A DNA stretch of 42,279 nucleotides from an uncultured Flavobacteriaceae bacterium (GTDB lineage: Bacteria; Bacteroidota; Bacteroidia; Flavobacteriales; Flavobacteriaceae). This document shows positions 7,583 through 15,830 of the stretch, piece by piece (positions within the stretch are counted from its first letter, which is position 1; each line of letters opens with the position of its first letter). Under the pieces are notes generated by a model. It made no database searches. It was given only the letters and a program-made list of their open reading frames with translations, and had not been told where the DNA came from. The stretch is from assembly GCA_938073895.1 (NCBI GenBank), contig CALJFB010000034.1:1-42279 (forward strand). The letters are read 5' to 3'. The position numbers and the translations under genes are program-made.

Positions 7583-8554
7583 ATTATTACTGTAAAACAA
7601 TATACCAAAAATAGCCAAATAGAATGGGATCAATTTGTCTCTCTGTCTAAGAATGCAACGTTTTTGTTTTATCGTGGTTTTATGGATTACCATTCGGATA
7701 GATTTCAAGATTGTTCTCTACTGGTCTTTAATTTAGATAAGCTTGTTGCTGTTTTACCAGCAAATAGAGTAGAAAATAATCTGTTTTCTCATCAAGGTTT
7801 AAGTTATGGCGGATTAATTTACAGTCAGGAACTTAAATTAGAAGACGTTATTTTAATTTTTAAATCGGTTTTAAGCTATTTAAATTCTATTAATATTACA
7901 ACTCTTGTAATTAAAGAACTGCCTGCGTTTTACAGCGCTATTCCAAATGATGAATTGCAGTATTTAGCTTTTATTTTAAAAGCTAAACGTAATAGAGTAG
8001 ATGCATTATCTGTAATTAACCTAAAAGAAGTATTTAAACAAAGTAAATTACGAAAAAGAGGTGTTAAAAAAGCAATAGCTTTAAATCTAAAAGTTAAAGA
8101 AGAAATAAATTTTTCTGTATTTTGGAATGCTATTTTAATTCCAAACCTAAAAGAACGCTTTAATGCAAATCCAACACATAGTTTAAACGATATTGAATTA
8201 TTACAGTCTAAATTTCCAAATAATATTAAACAATTTAATGTCTATAAAGATCAAGAAGTCTTAGCAGGTATTACTGTTTTTGAAACAGAAAAGGTAGTAC
8301 ATGCGCAATACATATCTGCTAACAATTCTAGGCAAGAAACAGGAAGTTTAGATTTTTTAATAGACCTATTAATTACAGATATTTATAAAAATAAAACTTA
8401 TTTTGATTTTGGTATCTCAAACGAAAATCAAGGTCAAAATATAAATAAAGGCTTATTGTATTTTAAAGAAAGTTTTGGAGCTAGAACAATAACACAATCC
8501 TTTTATGAGTTTGAAACAGCAAATTATAAATTATTAGATGAAATTCTATTATGA
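7583..8554 (+). CDS. GNAT/FemAB-like acetyltransferase, probable ATT start
   Basis: A predicted cytosolic N-acyltransferase of the GNAT superfamily (Acetyltransf_6/FemAB-like). The region [23 protein letters not shown] is cut here to its key parts: FDFGISNE and [11 protein letters not shown] near the C-terminus, typical of this group. The frame is open from 7571 and encodes [17 protein letters not shown] ahead of the TTG at 7664, which looks like the authentic N-terminus. The only possible start there is ATT at 7583 (or 7586); no ATG, GTG or TTG lies between the stop at 7568-7570 and 7664. Starting at the TTG would remove 27 family-like residues. It overlaps the next gene by ATGA (8551-8554) and so leads the sugar operon; it may acetylate an amino sugar, by context only. 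Confidence 0.7.
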   Translation: MITVKQYTKNSQIEWDQFVSLSKNATFLFYRGFMDYHSDRFQDCSLLVFNLDKLVAVLPANRVENNLFSHQGLSYGGLIYSQELKLEDVILIFKSVLSYLNSINITTLVIKELPAFYSAIPNDELQYLAFILKAKRNRVDALSVINLKEVFKQSKLRKRGVKKAIALNLKVKEEINFSVFWNAILIPNLKERFNANPTHSLNDIELLQSKFPNNIKQFNVYKDQEVLAGITVFETEKVVHAQYISANNSRQETGSLDFLIDLLITDIYKNKTYFDFGISNENQGQNINKGLLYFKESFGARTITQSFYEFETANYKLLDEILL

Positions 8555-9657
8555 TTAAGTTCTTAGATTTACATAAAATAAATGCCCGTTTTCAACACGA
8601 GTTTCAAAAGAGTTTTAATACTTTTTTAGATTCTGGACATTATGTATTAGGTAAAAGTGTTTCTAATTTTGAAAATGAATTTGCTAATTATTGTGGCGCA
8701 AATCACTGTATTGGAACAAGTAATGGTTTAGACGCTTTAACCTTAATTTTTAAAGGTTTTATAGCGCTAAATAAGCTTTCTGTAGGTAATGAGGTTATAG
8801 TGCCTGCAAATACATATATAGCATCAATTTTATCTGTTATTAATTCAGGATTAAAGCCTGTTTTTGTAGAGCCAAATCCAGAAACATTTAATATTGAGTC
8901 TTCTAACATAGAAACAGCAATAACACCAAATACAAAAGCTATTTTAATGGTGCATTTATATGGACAATTATGTTCCAATTCTGTTTCTCAAATAGCAAAA
9001 AAGCATAATTTATTAGTAATAGAGGATGCGGCACAAGCTCATGGCGCGGTTTCTAGCAGCGGTTTAAAAGCCGGTAATTTATCTCATGCAGCTGCATTTA
9101 GTTTTTATCCTAGTAAAAATTTAGGTGCATTAGGAGACGCAGGCGCAATAACAACAAATAATAAGGCATTGTATCATGTTATTTGTAAATTAAGAAATTA
9201 TGGATCATCTGTTAAATATATAAATGAAATTGTTGGCTATAATAATAGATTAGACGAAGTTCAAGCCGCTTTTTTATCAATTAAATTAAAGGCTTTAGAT
9301 CGCGATAATTTAAAACGTCAAGAAATAGCATTAACGTATTTAAAAGAGATTAAAAATACTGCTGTAGAATTACCTGTTTTAACCTCTAATGTAGAAAGCC
9401 ATGTTTGGCATGTATTTGTTGTTTTAGTAAAAAATAGGGCGCATTTTGTAGATTATTTAGAGCAACACAATATCCAAACATTAATTCATTATCCAATTCC
9501 ACCACATAAACAAGAGGCATTAGCATCTTATACTAATTTAGAGTTGCCAATTACAGAGCATATTCATAACTCATGTGTTAGTTTACCAATAAGTCCAGTA
9601 ATGACTATCGAGGAAACAAATAGAGTAATTTTGATAGTAAACTCTTATAATGCTTAA
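8551..9657 (+). CDS. DegT/DnrJ/EryC1/StrS-family sugar aminotransferase
   Basis: A 368-residue PLP-dependent aminotransferase that converts a nucleotide-bound keto-sugar to an amino sugar. Seen: TSNGLDAL at 56-63, [10 protein letters not shown] at 83-92, EDAAQAHGA at 158-166 with the PLP-binding Asp, and the PLP lysine K189 in [16 protein letters not shown]. Length is normal (about 365-375). With the FdtA/QdtA-type isomerase at 12941 it would fit the dTDP-3-amino-3,6-dideoxyhexose pathway (FdtB/QdtB role), but the exact sugar cannot be told from sequence alone. ATGA overlap with the upstream acetyltransferase and an 8-bp overlap with the downstream flippase gene indicate one operon. Confidence 0.88.
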   Translation: MIKFLDLHKINARFQHEFQKSFNTFLDSGHYVLGKSVSNFENEFANYCGANHCIGTSNGLDALTLIFKGFIALNKLSVGNEVIVPANTYIASILSVINSGLKPVFVEPNPETFNIESSNIETAITPNTKAILMVHLYGQLCSNSVSQIAKKHNLLVIEDAAQAHGAVSSSGLKAGNLSHAAAFSFYPSKNLGALGDAGAITTNNKALYHVICKLRNYGSSVKYINEIVGYNNRLDEVQAAFLSIKLKALDRDNLKRQEIALTYLKEIKNTAVELPVLTSNVESHVWHVFVVLVKNRAHFVDYLEQHNIQTLIHYPIPPHKQEALASYTNLELPITEHIHNSCVSLPISPVMTIEETNRVILIVNSYNA

Positions 9658-10945
9658 CGGTTTTTTTAAACATATTAAATCTAATGTGTTGATTAAGTTA
9701 GCGTCAACAAATTCTATAGCTGTTATTATTAAAGTTATAGGTGGATTTTTAACATCTAAAGCTATTGCACAATTTTTAGGAGCCGAAGGTTTGGCTTTAG
9801 TTGGTAATTTGCGTAATTTTTTAAGTTCTGCGCAAGCTTTGTCTACATTAGGTTTAAGTAACGGTTTAGTAAAATATATATCAGAGTTTAAAAACAATAA
9901 ATTAGCGTTAAGTAAAACTATTTCTACCATTTTTTTTATTGGTTTTTTCTCTACTCTAACAATAAGTTTACTAATGTATTTAAATGCGTTAGCCATTAGT
10001 AATTATGTGTTTGGAACTATTTTAGATTATACTAGAATAGTTAAAATAGCTGCTATAGCATTACCTTTTTATGTTCTTAATGTTTTTATTACTGGAATTT
10101 TAAATGGTTATGGTAAGTTTAATAGTATTATTGTAATTCGTATAATTGGCCATGTTTTAGGTGCTAGTGTAACTTTGCTTTTAATCTGGCAATCTCAATT
10201 GTTTGGAGCCTTGTTGGCTGTTGTAACTGTAGAAGCTTTATTATTTTTTGTAACACTTGTTGTTGTTGTAAACAGACAGAATTTTTTACCATTAATTAAA
10301 GCCGAAAATTGTAGTTTTAAATTACTTAAAAAGCTAAGCTCTTACTCGTTAATGGCTTTGTTTTCTGCATTTACAATACCATTAGTAACATTATTAATTA
10401 GGGATTATATTGCAGATAATTTAGACTTAAAAAGTGCTGGATATTGGGAAGCCATGAATCGTATTTCTAAATATTATTTAATGTTTATTAGTTCTTTATT
10501 AGCGCTATATGTATTGCCAAAATATGCAGCGTTAAAAACCAATAAAGCATTTAGAAAAGAGGTTTTGTATTTTTATAAAACTATAATGCCAATTTTTGGA
10601 TTAGGCTTAATTGTAATTTATCTTTTAAGAGGATTTATTGTAGCTTTTTTGTTTAACGATTCTTTTATGGTTGTAGAACACCTTTTTAAATGGCAATTAT
10701 TAGGCGATTTCTTTAAGGTGCTTTCCATTGTAATAGCCTATCAATTTCTTGCAAAACGCATGGTTGTAAGTTACCTAGTTACAGAATGTTTATTTTATAT
10801 AACGTATTATCTGCTTAGTATTTATTTCTTAGATTTTTATGGTTTAGAAGGCGTAAATTTAGCTTATTTACTTACTTATATGTTATACTTTATTGGTATA
10901 TTATTTTTATTTAGAAAAGCCTTGTTTTCCAGAACCCAAGACTAG
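9650..10945 (+). CDS. O-antigen flippase (Wzx/WzxE-like)
   Basis: A 431-residue polytopic inner-membrane protein of the polysaccharide transporter (MATE/MVF-like) superfamily, which flips lipid-linked oligosaccharides to the periplasm. Roughly twelve hydrophobic helices are visible. Family-like segments include [16 protein letters not shown] near 42-57 and [14 protein letters not shown] near 267-280, both typical of WzxE-type translocases. It is the third gene of the acetyltransferase-aminotransferase-flippase operon. Its stop TAG shares the palindrome CTAG (10942-10945) with the stop of the convergent glycosyltransferase gene. Confidence 0.88.
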   Translation: MLNGFFKHIKSNVLIKLASTNSIAVIIKVIGGFLTSKAIAQFLGAEGLALVGNLRNFLSSAQALSTLGLSNGLVKYISEFKNNKLALSKTISTIFFIGFFSTLTISLLMYLNALAISNYVFGTILDYTRIVKIAAIALPFYVLNVFITGILNGYGKFNSIIVIRIIGHVLGASVTLLLIWQSQLFGALLAVVTVEALLFFVTLVVVVNRQNFLPLIKAENCSFKLLKKLSSYSLMALFSAFTIPLVTLLIRDYIADNLDLKSAGYWEAMNRISKYYLMFISSLLALYVLPKYAALKTNKAFRKEVLYFYKTIMPIFGLGLIVIYLLRGFIVAFLFNDSFMVVEHLFKWQLLGDFFKVLSIVIAYQFLAKRMVVSYLVTECLFYITYYLLSIYFLDFYGLEGVNLAYLLTYMLYFIGILFLFRKALFSRTQD

Positions 10946-12084
10946 TTTTTATGCCATGTTTTAGCGTAAGATTCTGCTTTTTCTATGTGGTCATGCTGTT
11001 TCTTTACAAACATCTTTGCATTTAGACCAATAGCAGTAATAGTTTTAGGATTGTTAATTAAAAAGACTAATTTTTTAACTAAGTAATCTACATCAGGCAA
11101 CGCATTAATACAAACTTGATCTTCTTTTAAGTTATAAAAAGTAAGCCATTCTTTTTCTGCACCTGTAAAAACAACCTTACCTTTAGCCATAGCTTCTAAA
11201 GCATTGTAACCTTTATCGTAGCTATAAGTTTGATCTAGGACTATATGCGCTTTATTGTAGCTTTTTATATAGGTTTTGTAAGGTAAATTTTGTGCTTCTA
11301 TAATTTCTATATTGTTTTTGTAGATTGCCTTTATTTTAAGCAAGGCTTCTGTAAAAAAGTAATTTCCTTTTTTTAATTTTGATGAGGAGTTTATACCATG
11401 AAAAATACAAATTTTATCAGAATTAGGTATTATCTCATCCTTAAATATAGATCGGTTTATTGGGTTTGGTATTAGTCCTAAATAATTTTTATAACCTACG
11501 TAAGCTCTATGGTAATCTAAATCGGAGCTAATAAGTCCATTTGTGTTTTCTTTAAGAAATTCATGTAATTTCTTGTATTTTGGCGTTACATATTTTAAAG
11601 AAAAACTAGATTGTGCTTTACTAGCTTGGTTGTTTAAAAATGGCGTTAAAACAGAATAACCGTTATTTGGATTTAAAAAGTAATTAACGGTTGTAAAATC
11701 TTCGCCACAAGATAAAAGGAATGTTTTTTTATTCTGATTTATTAACCGCTTAAAAAGCGTTATACTTGTTTTAGGTTCAAGAAATAAAGCATCTTCGTTT
11801 ATAAGCTGTACAACATCAAAACCTTTTAATTCTGGTAGGACTTTTTTAAACTGAAACGTGTATTCACTTTTAATAAAATCCTTTTTTAATAAACGAATAC
11901 AATAAGAGTTTAGTTTATTTAAAATAAACGAAGATTTAATTTTAGAGTTTAGCAAAATATCACTTGGATACTGTTTTAAACCATCGCCAGAACTTATTAA
12001 AGTAACGTTGTGTCCTAGCGCAATTAAGCCTTCTTTTAAGGAATTGTGTAGCCTACTATACTCACCAACTAATAAAATCTTCAT
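10942..12084 (-). CDS. Glycosyltransferase, GT-B fold (GT4-like)
   Basis: A 380-residue predicted glycosyltransferase. The N-terminus (MKILLVGEYSRLHNSLKEGL) is a Rossmann strand-loop of the GT-B fold, and the C-terminal half has HIVLDQTYSYDKGYNALEAM followed by AKGKVVF, the donor-sugar region with the E-x7-E-like pattern weakened to a single clear Glu (NALEAMAKGK). It transfers a sugar from a nucleotide donor to the growing surface polysaccharide; donor and acceptor unknown. A promoter box lies 23-30 bp upstream on the minus strand, intertwined with that of the divergent gene at 12121. Its stop shares CTAG with the flippase gene. Confidence 0.75.
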   Translation of the reverse strand: MKILLVGEYSRLHNSLKEGLIALGHNVTLISSGDGLKQYPSDILLNSKIKSSFILNKLNSYCIRLLKKDFIKSEYTFQFKKVLPELKGFDVVQLINEDALFLEPKTSITLFKRLINQNKKTFLLSCGEDFTTVNYFLNPNNGYSVLTPFLNNQASKAQSSFSLKYVTPKYKKLHEFLKENTNGLISSDLDYHRAYVGYKNYLGLIPNPINRSIFKDEIIPNSDKICIFHGINSSSKLKKGNYFFTEALLKIKAIYKNNIEIIEAQNLPYKTYIKSYNKAHIVLDQTYSYDKGYNALEAMAKGKVVFTGAEKEWLTFYNLKEDQVCINALPDVDYLVKKLVFLINNPKTITAIGLNAKMFVKKQHDHIEKAESYAKTWHKN

Positions 12085-12094
12085 TTATAAATTG

Positions 12095-12102
12095 TACATT
12101 TG
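12095..12102 (+). promoter_or_regulatory. -7 box TACATTTG for the GT2 gene at 12121
   Basis: A perfect TAnnTTTG on the plus strand, giving a start near 12108 and a leader of about 12 nt. It lies downstream, in the other strand's direction, of the minus-strand box at 12107-12114, so the two promoters face through one another. Confidence 0.5.
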
Positions 12103-12106
12103 TTAT

Positions 12107-12114
12107 CAAAGATA
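12107..12114 (-). promoter_or_regulatory. -7 box TATCTTTG for the glycosyltransferase at 12084
   Basis: A perfect TAnnTTTG on the minus strand, giving a start near 12101 and a leader of about 16 nt. It is interlocked with the plus-strand box at 12095-12102. Confidence 0.5.
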
Positions 12115-12120
12115 TAAGTA

Positions 12121-12948
12121 ATGCAGCTTGATAACAAAAAAGATATCGAATTTGAGGTTTTAATTGCCACAATGAATCGTACATCGTTAGATTTTTTGAA
12201 TTCAATGTTCTCAAATGCTAAGCTTGAAGATTATAATATTCTAATTATAAATCAATATCAAAATAAACACCAATTAGTTTCTAATAAGTCTAATATACGA
12301 GTTGTAAACTCTTTAGATAAAGGGATTTCTAATAGTAGGAATTTAGCCCTAAAGCATGCTGTAGGAAACGTAGTTTTATTTGCAGATGATGATGTTGTTT
12401 ATCAAAAAAACTTCGATAAAGTAATTTTAAACGCTCATAAAAATTATTTAGAAGCAGACATAATTACTTTTCAGTTAACAGATTTTGAAGGTAATTATTT
12501 TAGAAAATACAGCACCAATGTTAAACACAACAAAAAAAGCATTGGACAAGTTAATTCGGTTGTAATTTCATCTAAATTAGAAAAAATAAAAAATCTCTCT
12601 TTTGATACCAATTTTGGTTTAGGTGCAGCTTTTGAAACTGGCGAGGAAAACCTTTACCTACAAAAGGCTTTAAATAAAGGATTAGATCTCATATTTGTAC
12701 CAAAAGTAATTTTAAAACATCCAGTTTATAGTTCCGGTAAAGACGATGCTAATAATAAATTAATTTATGCGCGTGGTGCTTATTGTTATAAAAAGTATGG
12801 AACAATAGGCTATTTAAAAATAACACATTATATTTATTTAGTATTTAAAAAAGGAGAAATTTCTATATTAGAATTTATTCCAAAATTATTACAAGGTTTT
12901 AAAGGAATTAAAGCCTATAAAGAATTGAAAAACCAAATTAATGATTAA
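12121..12948 (+). CDS. Glycosyltransferase family 2 (GT-A)
   Basis: A 275-residue GT-A glycosyltransferase. Seen: an N-terminal nucleotide-binding strand FEVLIATMNR at 11-20, KGISNSRNLAL at 67-77 common to GT2 enzymes, the metal-binding DDD at 89-91 after VVLFA, and a GEENLYLQKAL segment near 180 that supplies the acidic catalytic region. It acts on the cytosolic face of the membrane, adding a sugar to a lipid-linked glycan. It overlaps the cupin isomerase gene by 8 bp, suggesting coupled expression of the transferase and the enzyme that makes a special sugar donor. Confidence 0.85.
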   Translation: MQLDNKKDIEFEVLIATMNRTSLDFLNSMFSNAKLEDYNILIINQYQNKHQLVSNKSNIRVVNSLDKGISNSRNLALKHAVGNVVLFADDDVVYQKNFDKVILNAHKNYLEADIITFQLTDFEGNYFRKYSTNVKHNKKSIGQVNSVVISSKLEKIKNLSFDTNFGLGAAFETGEENLYLQKALNKGLDLIFVPKVILKHPVYSSGKDDANNKLIYARGAYCYKKYGTIGYLKITHYIYLVFKKGEISILEFIPKLLQGFKGIKAYKELKNQIND

Positions 12949-13363
12949 CAATACCATAAAAGCGGCAACACTTATAAAAGTACCAAAAATTATAGATCCA
13001 GAAGGTAGAGGTAACTTATCTGTAATAGAAAAAGATAGTATTCCTTTTGTAATAAAACGTGTTTATTATTTATACGATGTGCCAAGTGGTGCTTACCGTG
13101 GTGGACACGCGCACAAGCAAATTTTTGAATATTTAATTCCGCTAAGTGGTAGTTTTGATGTGATTTTAAAAGATGGCGATTCTAAAGAAATTATTACCCT
13201 AAATAAACCAAACGAAGGTTTACTTATTGCGCCAGGAATTTGGAGAGAATTAGAGAATTTTACTTCTGGAGCGGTTTGTTTAGTTTTAGCTTCTGATGAG
13301 TTTGATGAAGCTGATTATGTTAGAAGTTATAAAGAGTATTTAGCTTTAAGATCTAGTTTCTAA
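12941..13363 (+). CDS. FdtA/QdtA-family cupin (dTDP-keto-sugar 3,4-ketoisomerase)
   Basis: A 140-residue single-domain cupin. Seen: IDPEGRGNLSVIE at 18-30, YLYDVPSGAYRGGHAHK at 43-59 with the two metal-site or catalytic histidines H56 and H58, and the C-terminal EFDEADYVRSY, all hallmarks of the WxcM-like/FdtA family. Members convert dTDP-4-keto-6-deoxyglucose to the 3-keto isomer, the substrate of a DegT aminotransferase, giving dTDP-Fuc3N or dTDP-Qui3N. Which epimer is made cannot be decided here. The partner aminotransferase lies at 8551. Its 3' end overlaps the convergent GT2 gene by 11 bp. Confidence 0.88.
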   Translation: MINNTIKAATLIKVPKIIDPEGRGNLSVIEKDSIPFVIKRVYYLYDVPSGAYRGGHAHKQIFEYLIPLSGSFDVILKDGDSKEIITLNKPNEGLLIAPGIWRELENFTSGAVCLVLASDEFDEADYVRSYKEYLALRSSF

Positions 13364-14222
13364 ATTTATAGCACATAAATGCTAATCTATATATTTGAAG
13401 TAAAAATATAGATGGTTTTTTTCCCGTTAGATTTTGTTTTAAAGCCGATTTAAATACCAAAAAGAACCAAGAACATATAAACGTTAATTTTAACTTTTCT
13501 ACCTGAATAAAACGTTTTAATAAATCATTATCGTGTTTTATATGTGGATTTGTTTTGTATAAATGCAATAGCGTTTTGGCAGCAGCTTCTTTTTTTTCTA
13601 AATAATTTGCGCTTTTTTCTAATCCTAAATGATATACTTCGTTGTTTAAATGTTTTACTTTTATATTATTTTCTTTAAGTAAAGCCCCAAAATAGTTATC
13701 TAAACCGTAACCGTTTTTTAAGTCAAAATCTAAGTCTAAAAATAAATTTTTTTTAATCAAAAAATTACCGGAAATAATTACTTTATATGGATTTGTGTTT
13801 CTAATTCTAGCCTCTACTTGCTCTTTGGTTTTACCGTAATAATATCTTAGCCTGTAGTCTCTTATTGGTACTGTATTGTGGTAGCTAAAACCGCCAAAAA
13901 AAACGTCGTTTTCTGTTTTTGTAGCTTCAACGTATGTTGTTATAAAATCTTTGTTTTTAGGAATAACATCTGCATCTAAGAAAAGTAGCCAGTTATAATT
14001 TGCCTTTTTAGCTAAAAATTGTCTGGCCTTTAATCGGCCTAAATTAGTTTCGTTTCTTAAAAGAATTGTGTTTTTATATGATTTTAATTTAGGTGGTTTA
14101 GGACTTGCATCATCTAATATAATAATTTCATAAGTTATGCTTTGCTTACTTAAAAGCAAGTTTAATTCATCTAATAAATTAGAAACATTGTAATTGTATA
14201 ATGGAATTAAAATAGAAATCAT
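13353..14222 (-). CDS. Glycosyltransferase family 2 (GT-A)
   Basis: A 289-residue GT2 enzyme. Seen: MISILIPLYNYN at the start, the nucleotide-binding ILDDAS at 35-40, a region NLGRLKARQFLAKKA that matches the N-x(6)-R-N pattern loosely, and the metal-binding LDAD at 82-85. A C-terminal hydrophobic stretch (FICSWFFLVFKSAL) could be a membrane anchor or amphipathic helix. Probable role: adding a hexose or deoxyhexose to the surface glycan. Convergent with the isomerase gene, with an 11-bp 3' overlap. Confidence 0.85.
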   Translation of the reverse strand: MISILIPLYNYNVSNLLDELNLLLSKQSITYEIIILDDASPKPPKLKSYKNTILLRNETNLGRLKARQFLAKKANYNWLLFLDADVIPKNKDFITTYVEATKTENDVFFGGFSYHNTVPIRDYRLRYYYGKTKEQVEARIRNTNPYKVIISGNFLIKKNLFLDLDFDLKNGYGLDNYFGALLKENNIKVKHLNNEVYHLGLEKSANYLEKKEAAAKTLLHLYKTNPHIKHDNDLLKRFIQVEKLKLTFICSWFFLVFKSALKQNLTGKKPSIFLLQIYRLAFMCYKFRN

Positions 14223-14325
14223 TACAAAACTAAAACCTTAAAAGTACATTTTTTTATAATATTCTAAGTGCTAAATCGTTTAGATTAATAGATATCTTAT
14301 TAACTTGCATTAAAATCTAGCCAAT

Positions 14326-15144
14326 TTGACTACAAAAGAAATTTCTAAGCATATTTATAGCCAACTAAAATTAAATAAAGAGGCGTTGTCTAAACAGTAT
14401 AATACCTCTAAATCTTCTATTGGATATTTTTATTTGGATAATATTTTACCCCAAGAAATAGCAATGCAATGTGCCGATTTATTTCCTGTAAAATCTAATA
14501 TGCGTTTATTAAAATCTATTAGAGAACACAAATACGTATCGGCTCAAATGGATCAGCACCATTCAGCTTTAGAAGCTGTAATTTACGCGTTTCAGGATAA
14601 AAAAGTTGTTGCTGTTATTAAAGAGATTTGTGACTTAGAATTGCTTCAGCCAGATAAATCTTTATATGCTGGCGGATTATCTTTAATGAATAAAAATCAG
14701 TTTTTAAATCCGCATTTAGATAATTCTCATGATGCAGAGCGCAATTTATGGCGTGTATTAAATTTATTGTATTACGTAACGCCAAATTGGGAAACCGCTA
14801 ATGGTGGACATTTAGAATTATGGCCTAACGGAACAAAAAAAGAGCCTATAGTTGTACAAAGTAAGTTTAATAGGTTAGTGGTTATGGCAACACACAAAAA
14901 GTCCTGGCATTCTGTTAGTCCTGTATTATTAGATCAAGATAGACGTTGCATTTCTAATTATTATTTTAGCGAAACACCATTGTTGGAAAACGATAGTTTT
15001 CATGTAACAAGCTATAAAGGTAGACCAGAAGAACCTGTTAAAGATATTGTTTTAAGCTTTGATGCTAGACTTAGAATGTTGGTTAGAAAATTCTTTAAAA
15101 AAGGAATTAGATCAAATCCACATGTTTACAAAAAAGAGATTTAG
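14326..15144 (+). CDS. 2-oxoglutarate/Fe(II)-dependent oxygenase-like protein, TTG start
   Basis: A 272-residue protein with the double-stranded beta-helix iron site of 2OG-Fe(II) oxygenases: HLD at 130-132 (His and Asp ligands), GGHLELW at 160-166, and WHSVSPV with H195 as the third ligand, followed by an arginine-rich strand that would hold 2-oxoglutarate (R206/R207). It would hydroxylate a small molecule, sugar or protein; substrate unknown. TTG at 14326 is the only start before residue 50 that keeps the N-terminal domain. Position among glycosyltransferases suggests modification of a surface glycan, by context only. Its stop overlaps the ftsE stop by 4 bp (TTAG at 15141-15144). Confidence 0.75.
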   Translation: MTTKEISKHIYSQLKLNKEALSKQYNTSKSSIGYFYLDNILPQEIAMQCADLFPVKSNMRLLKSIREHKYVSAQMDQHHSALEAVIYAFQDKKVVAVIKEICDLELLQPDKSLYAGGLSLMNKNQFLNPHLDNSHDAERNLWRVLNLLYYVTPNWETANGGHLELWPNGTKKEPIVVQSKFNRLVVMATHKKSWHSVSPVLLDQDRRCISNYYFSETPLLENDSFHVTSYKGRPEEPVKDIVLSFDARLRMLVRKFFKKGIRSNPHVYKKEI

Positions 15145-15824
15145 TTCTTTTTTTGTACAACTTCAAAGATTCTATTATCGTCGCATTTTAATGTTTTACT
15201 TGGATATTTTAGTAACATGGCGTAATCGTGAGTTGCCATTAAAATAGTGTTTCCATTTTTGTTTAATTGTTGTAAAACTTCCATAACCTCAATACTGGTT
15301 TGTGGATCTAGATTTCCTGTAGGTTCGTCTGCAATAATTAATTCTGGATGATTTAATAAAGCTCTTGCAATTGCAATACGTTGTTGTTCTCCGCCAGAAA
15401 GTTCGTGCGGGAATTTAAAGCTTTTACTTGCCATAGCAACTTTATCTAAAACTTCGGTAATACGTTCGTTAATTTTATTTTTATCTGTCCAACCTGTAGC
15501 TTTTAAAACAAACATTAAATTAGCATGTACTGTTCTATCCGATAATAATTTAAAATCCTGAAAAACAACACCTAACTTTCGTCTTAAAAAAGGAATTTGT
15601 TTTTCTTTTAAGGTTTTTAAATCAAAGTCTACAATTTGTCCGCTACCTTTTTTTAGTGGTAAATCTGCATAAAGCGTTTTCATAAAACTACTTTTTCCAG
15701 ATCCAGTTTTACCAATAAGGTAAACAAATTCGCCTTTGTTTACTTCTAAGTTTATATTAGAAAGAATAAGATTTTCGCCTTGAAAGATTGAAGCTTCTTC
15801 TAGTTTTAAGATGGTATTAGACAT
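15141..15824 (-). CDS. ftsE: ABC transporter ATPase, FtsE-like
   Basis: A 227-residue ATP-binding protein. Seen: Walker A GKTGSGKSS at 38-46, FQDFKLL Q-loop at 89-94, signature LSGGEQQR at 142-149, Walker B LIIADEPTGNLD at 162-173, and the H-loop THDY. Length and sequence fit FtsE, which with the membrane protein FtsX controls peptidoglycan hydrolases at the septum. No FtsX is in the window, so assignment between FtsE and a related MacB/LolD-type ATPase rests on similarity. It is the last gene of a minus-strand set behind a GT-C protein (6-bp gap) and a GT2 protein. Confidence 0.8.
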   Translation of the reverse strand: MSNTILKLEEASIFQGENLILSNINLEVNKGEFVYLIGKTGSGKSSFMKTLYADLPLKKGSGQIVDFDLKTLKEKQIPFLRRKLGVVFQDFKLLSDRTVHANLMFVLKATGWTDKNKINERITEVLDKVAMASKSFKFPHELSGGEQQRIAIARALLNHPELIIADEPTGNLDPQTSIEVMEVLQQLNKNGNTILMATHDYAMLLKYPSKTLKCDDNRIFEVVQKKN

Positions 15825-15830
15825 AAAAAA

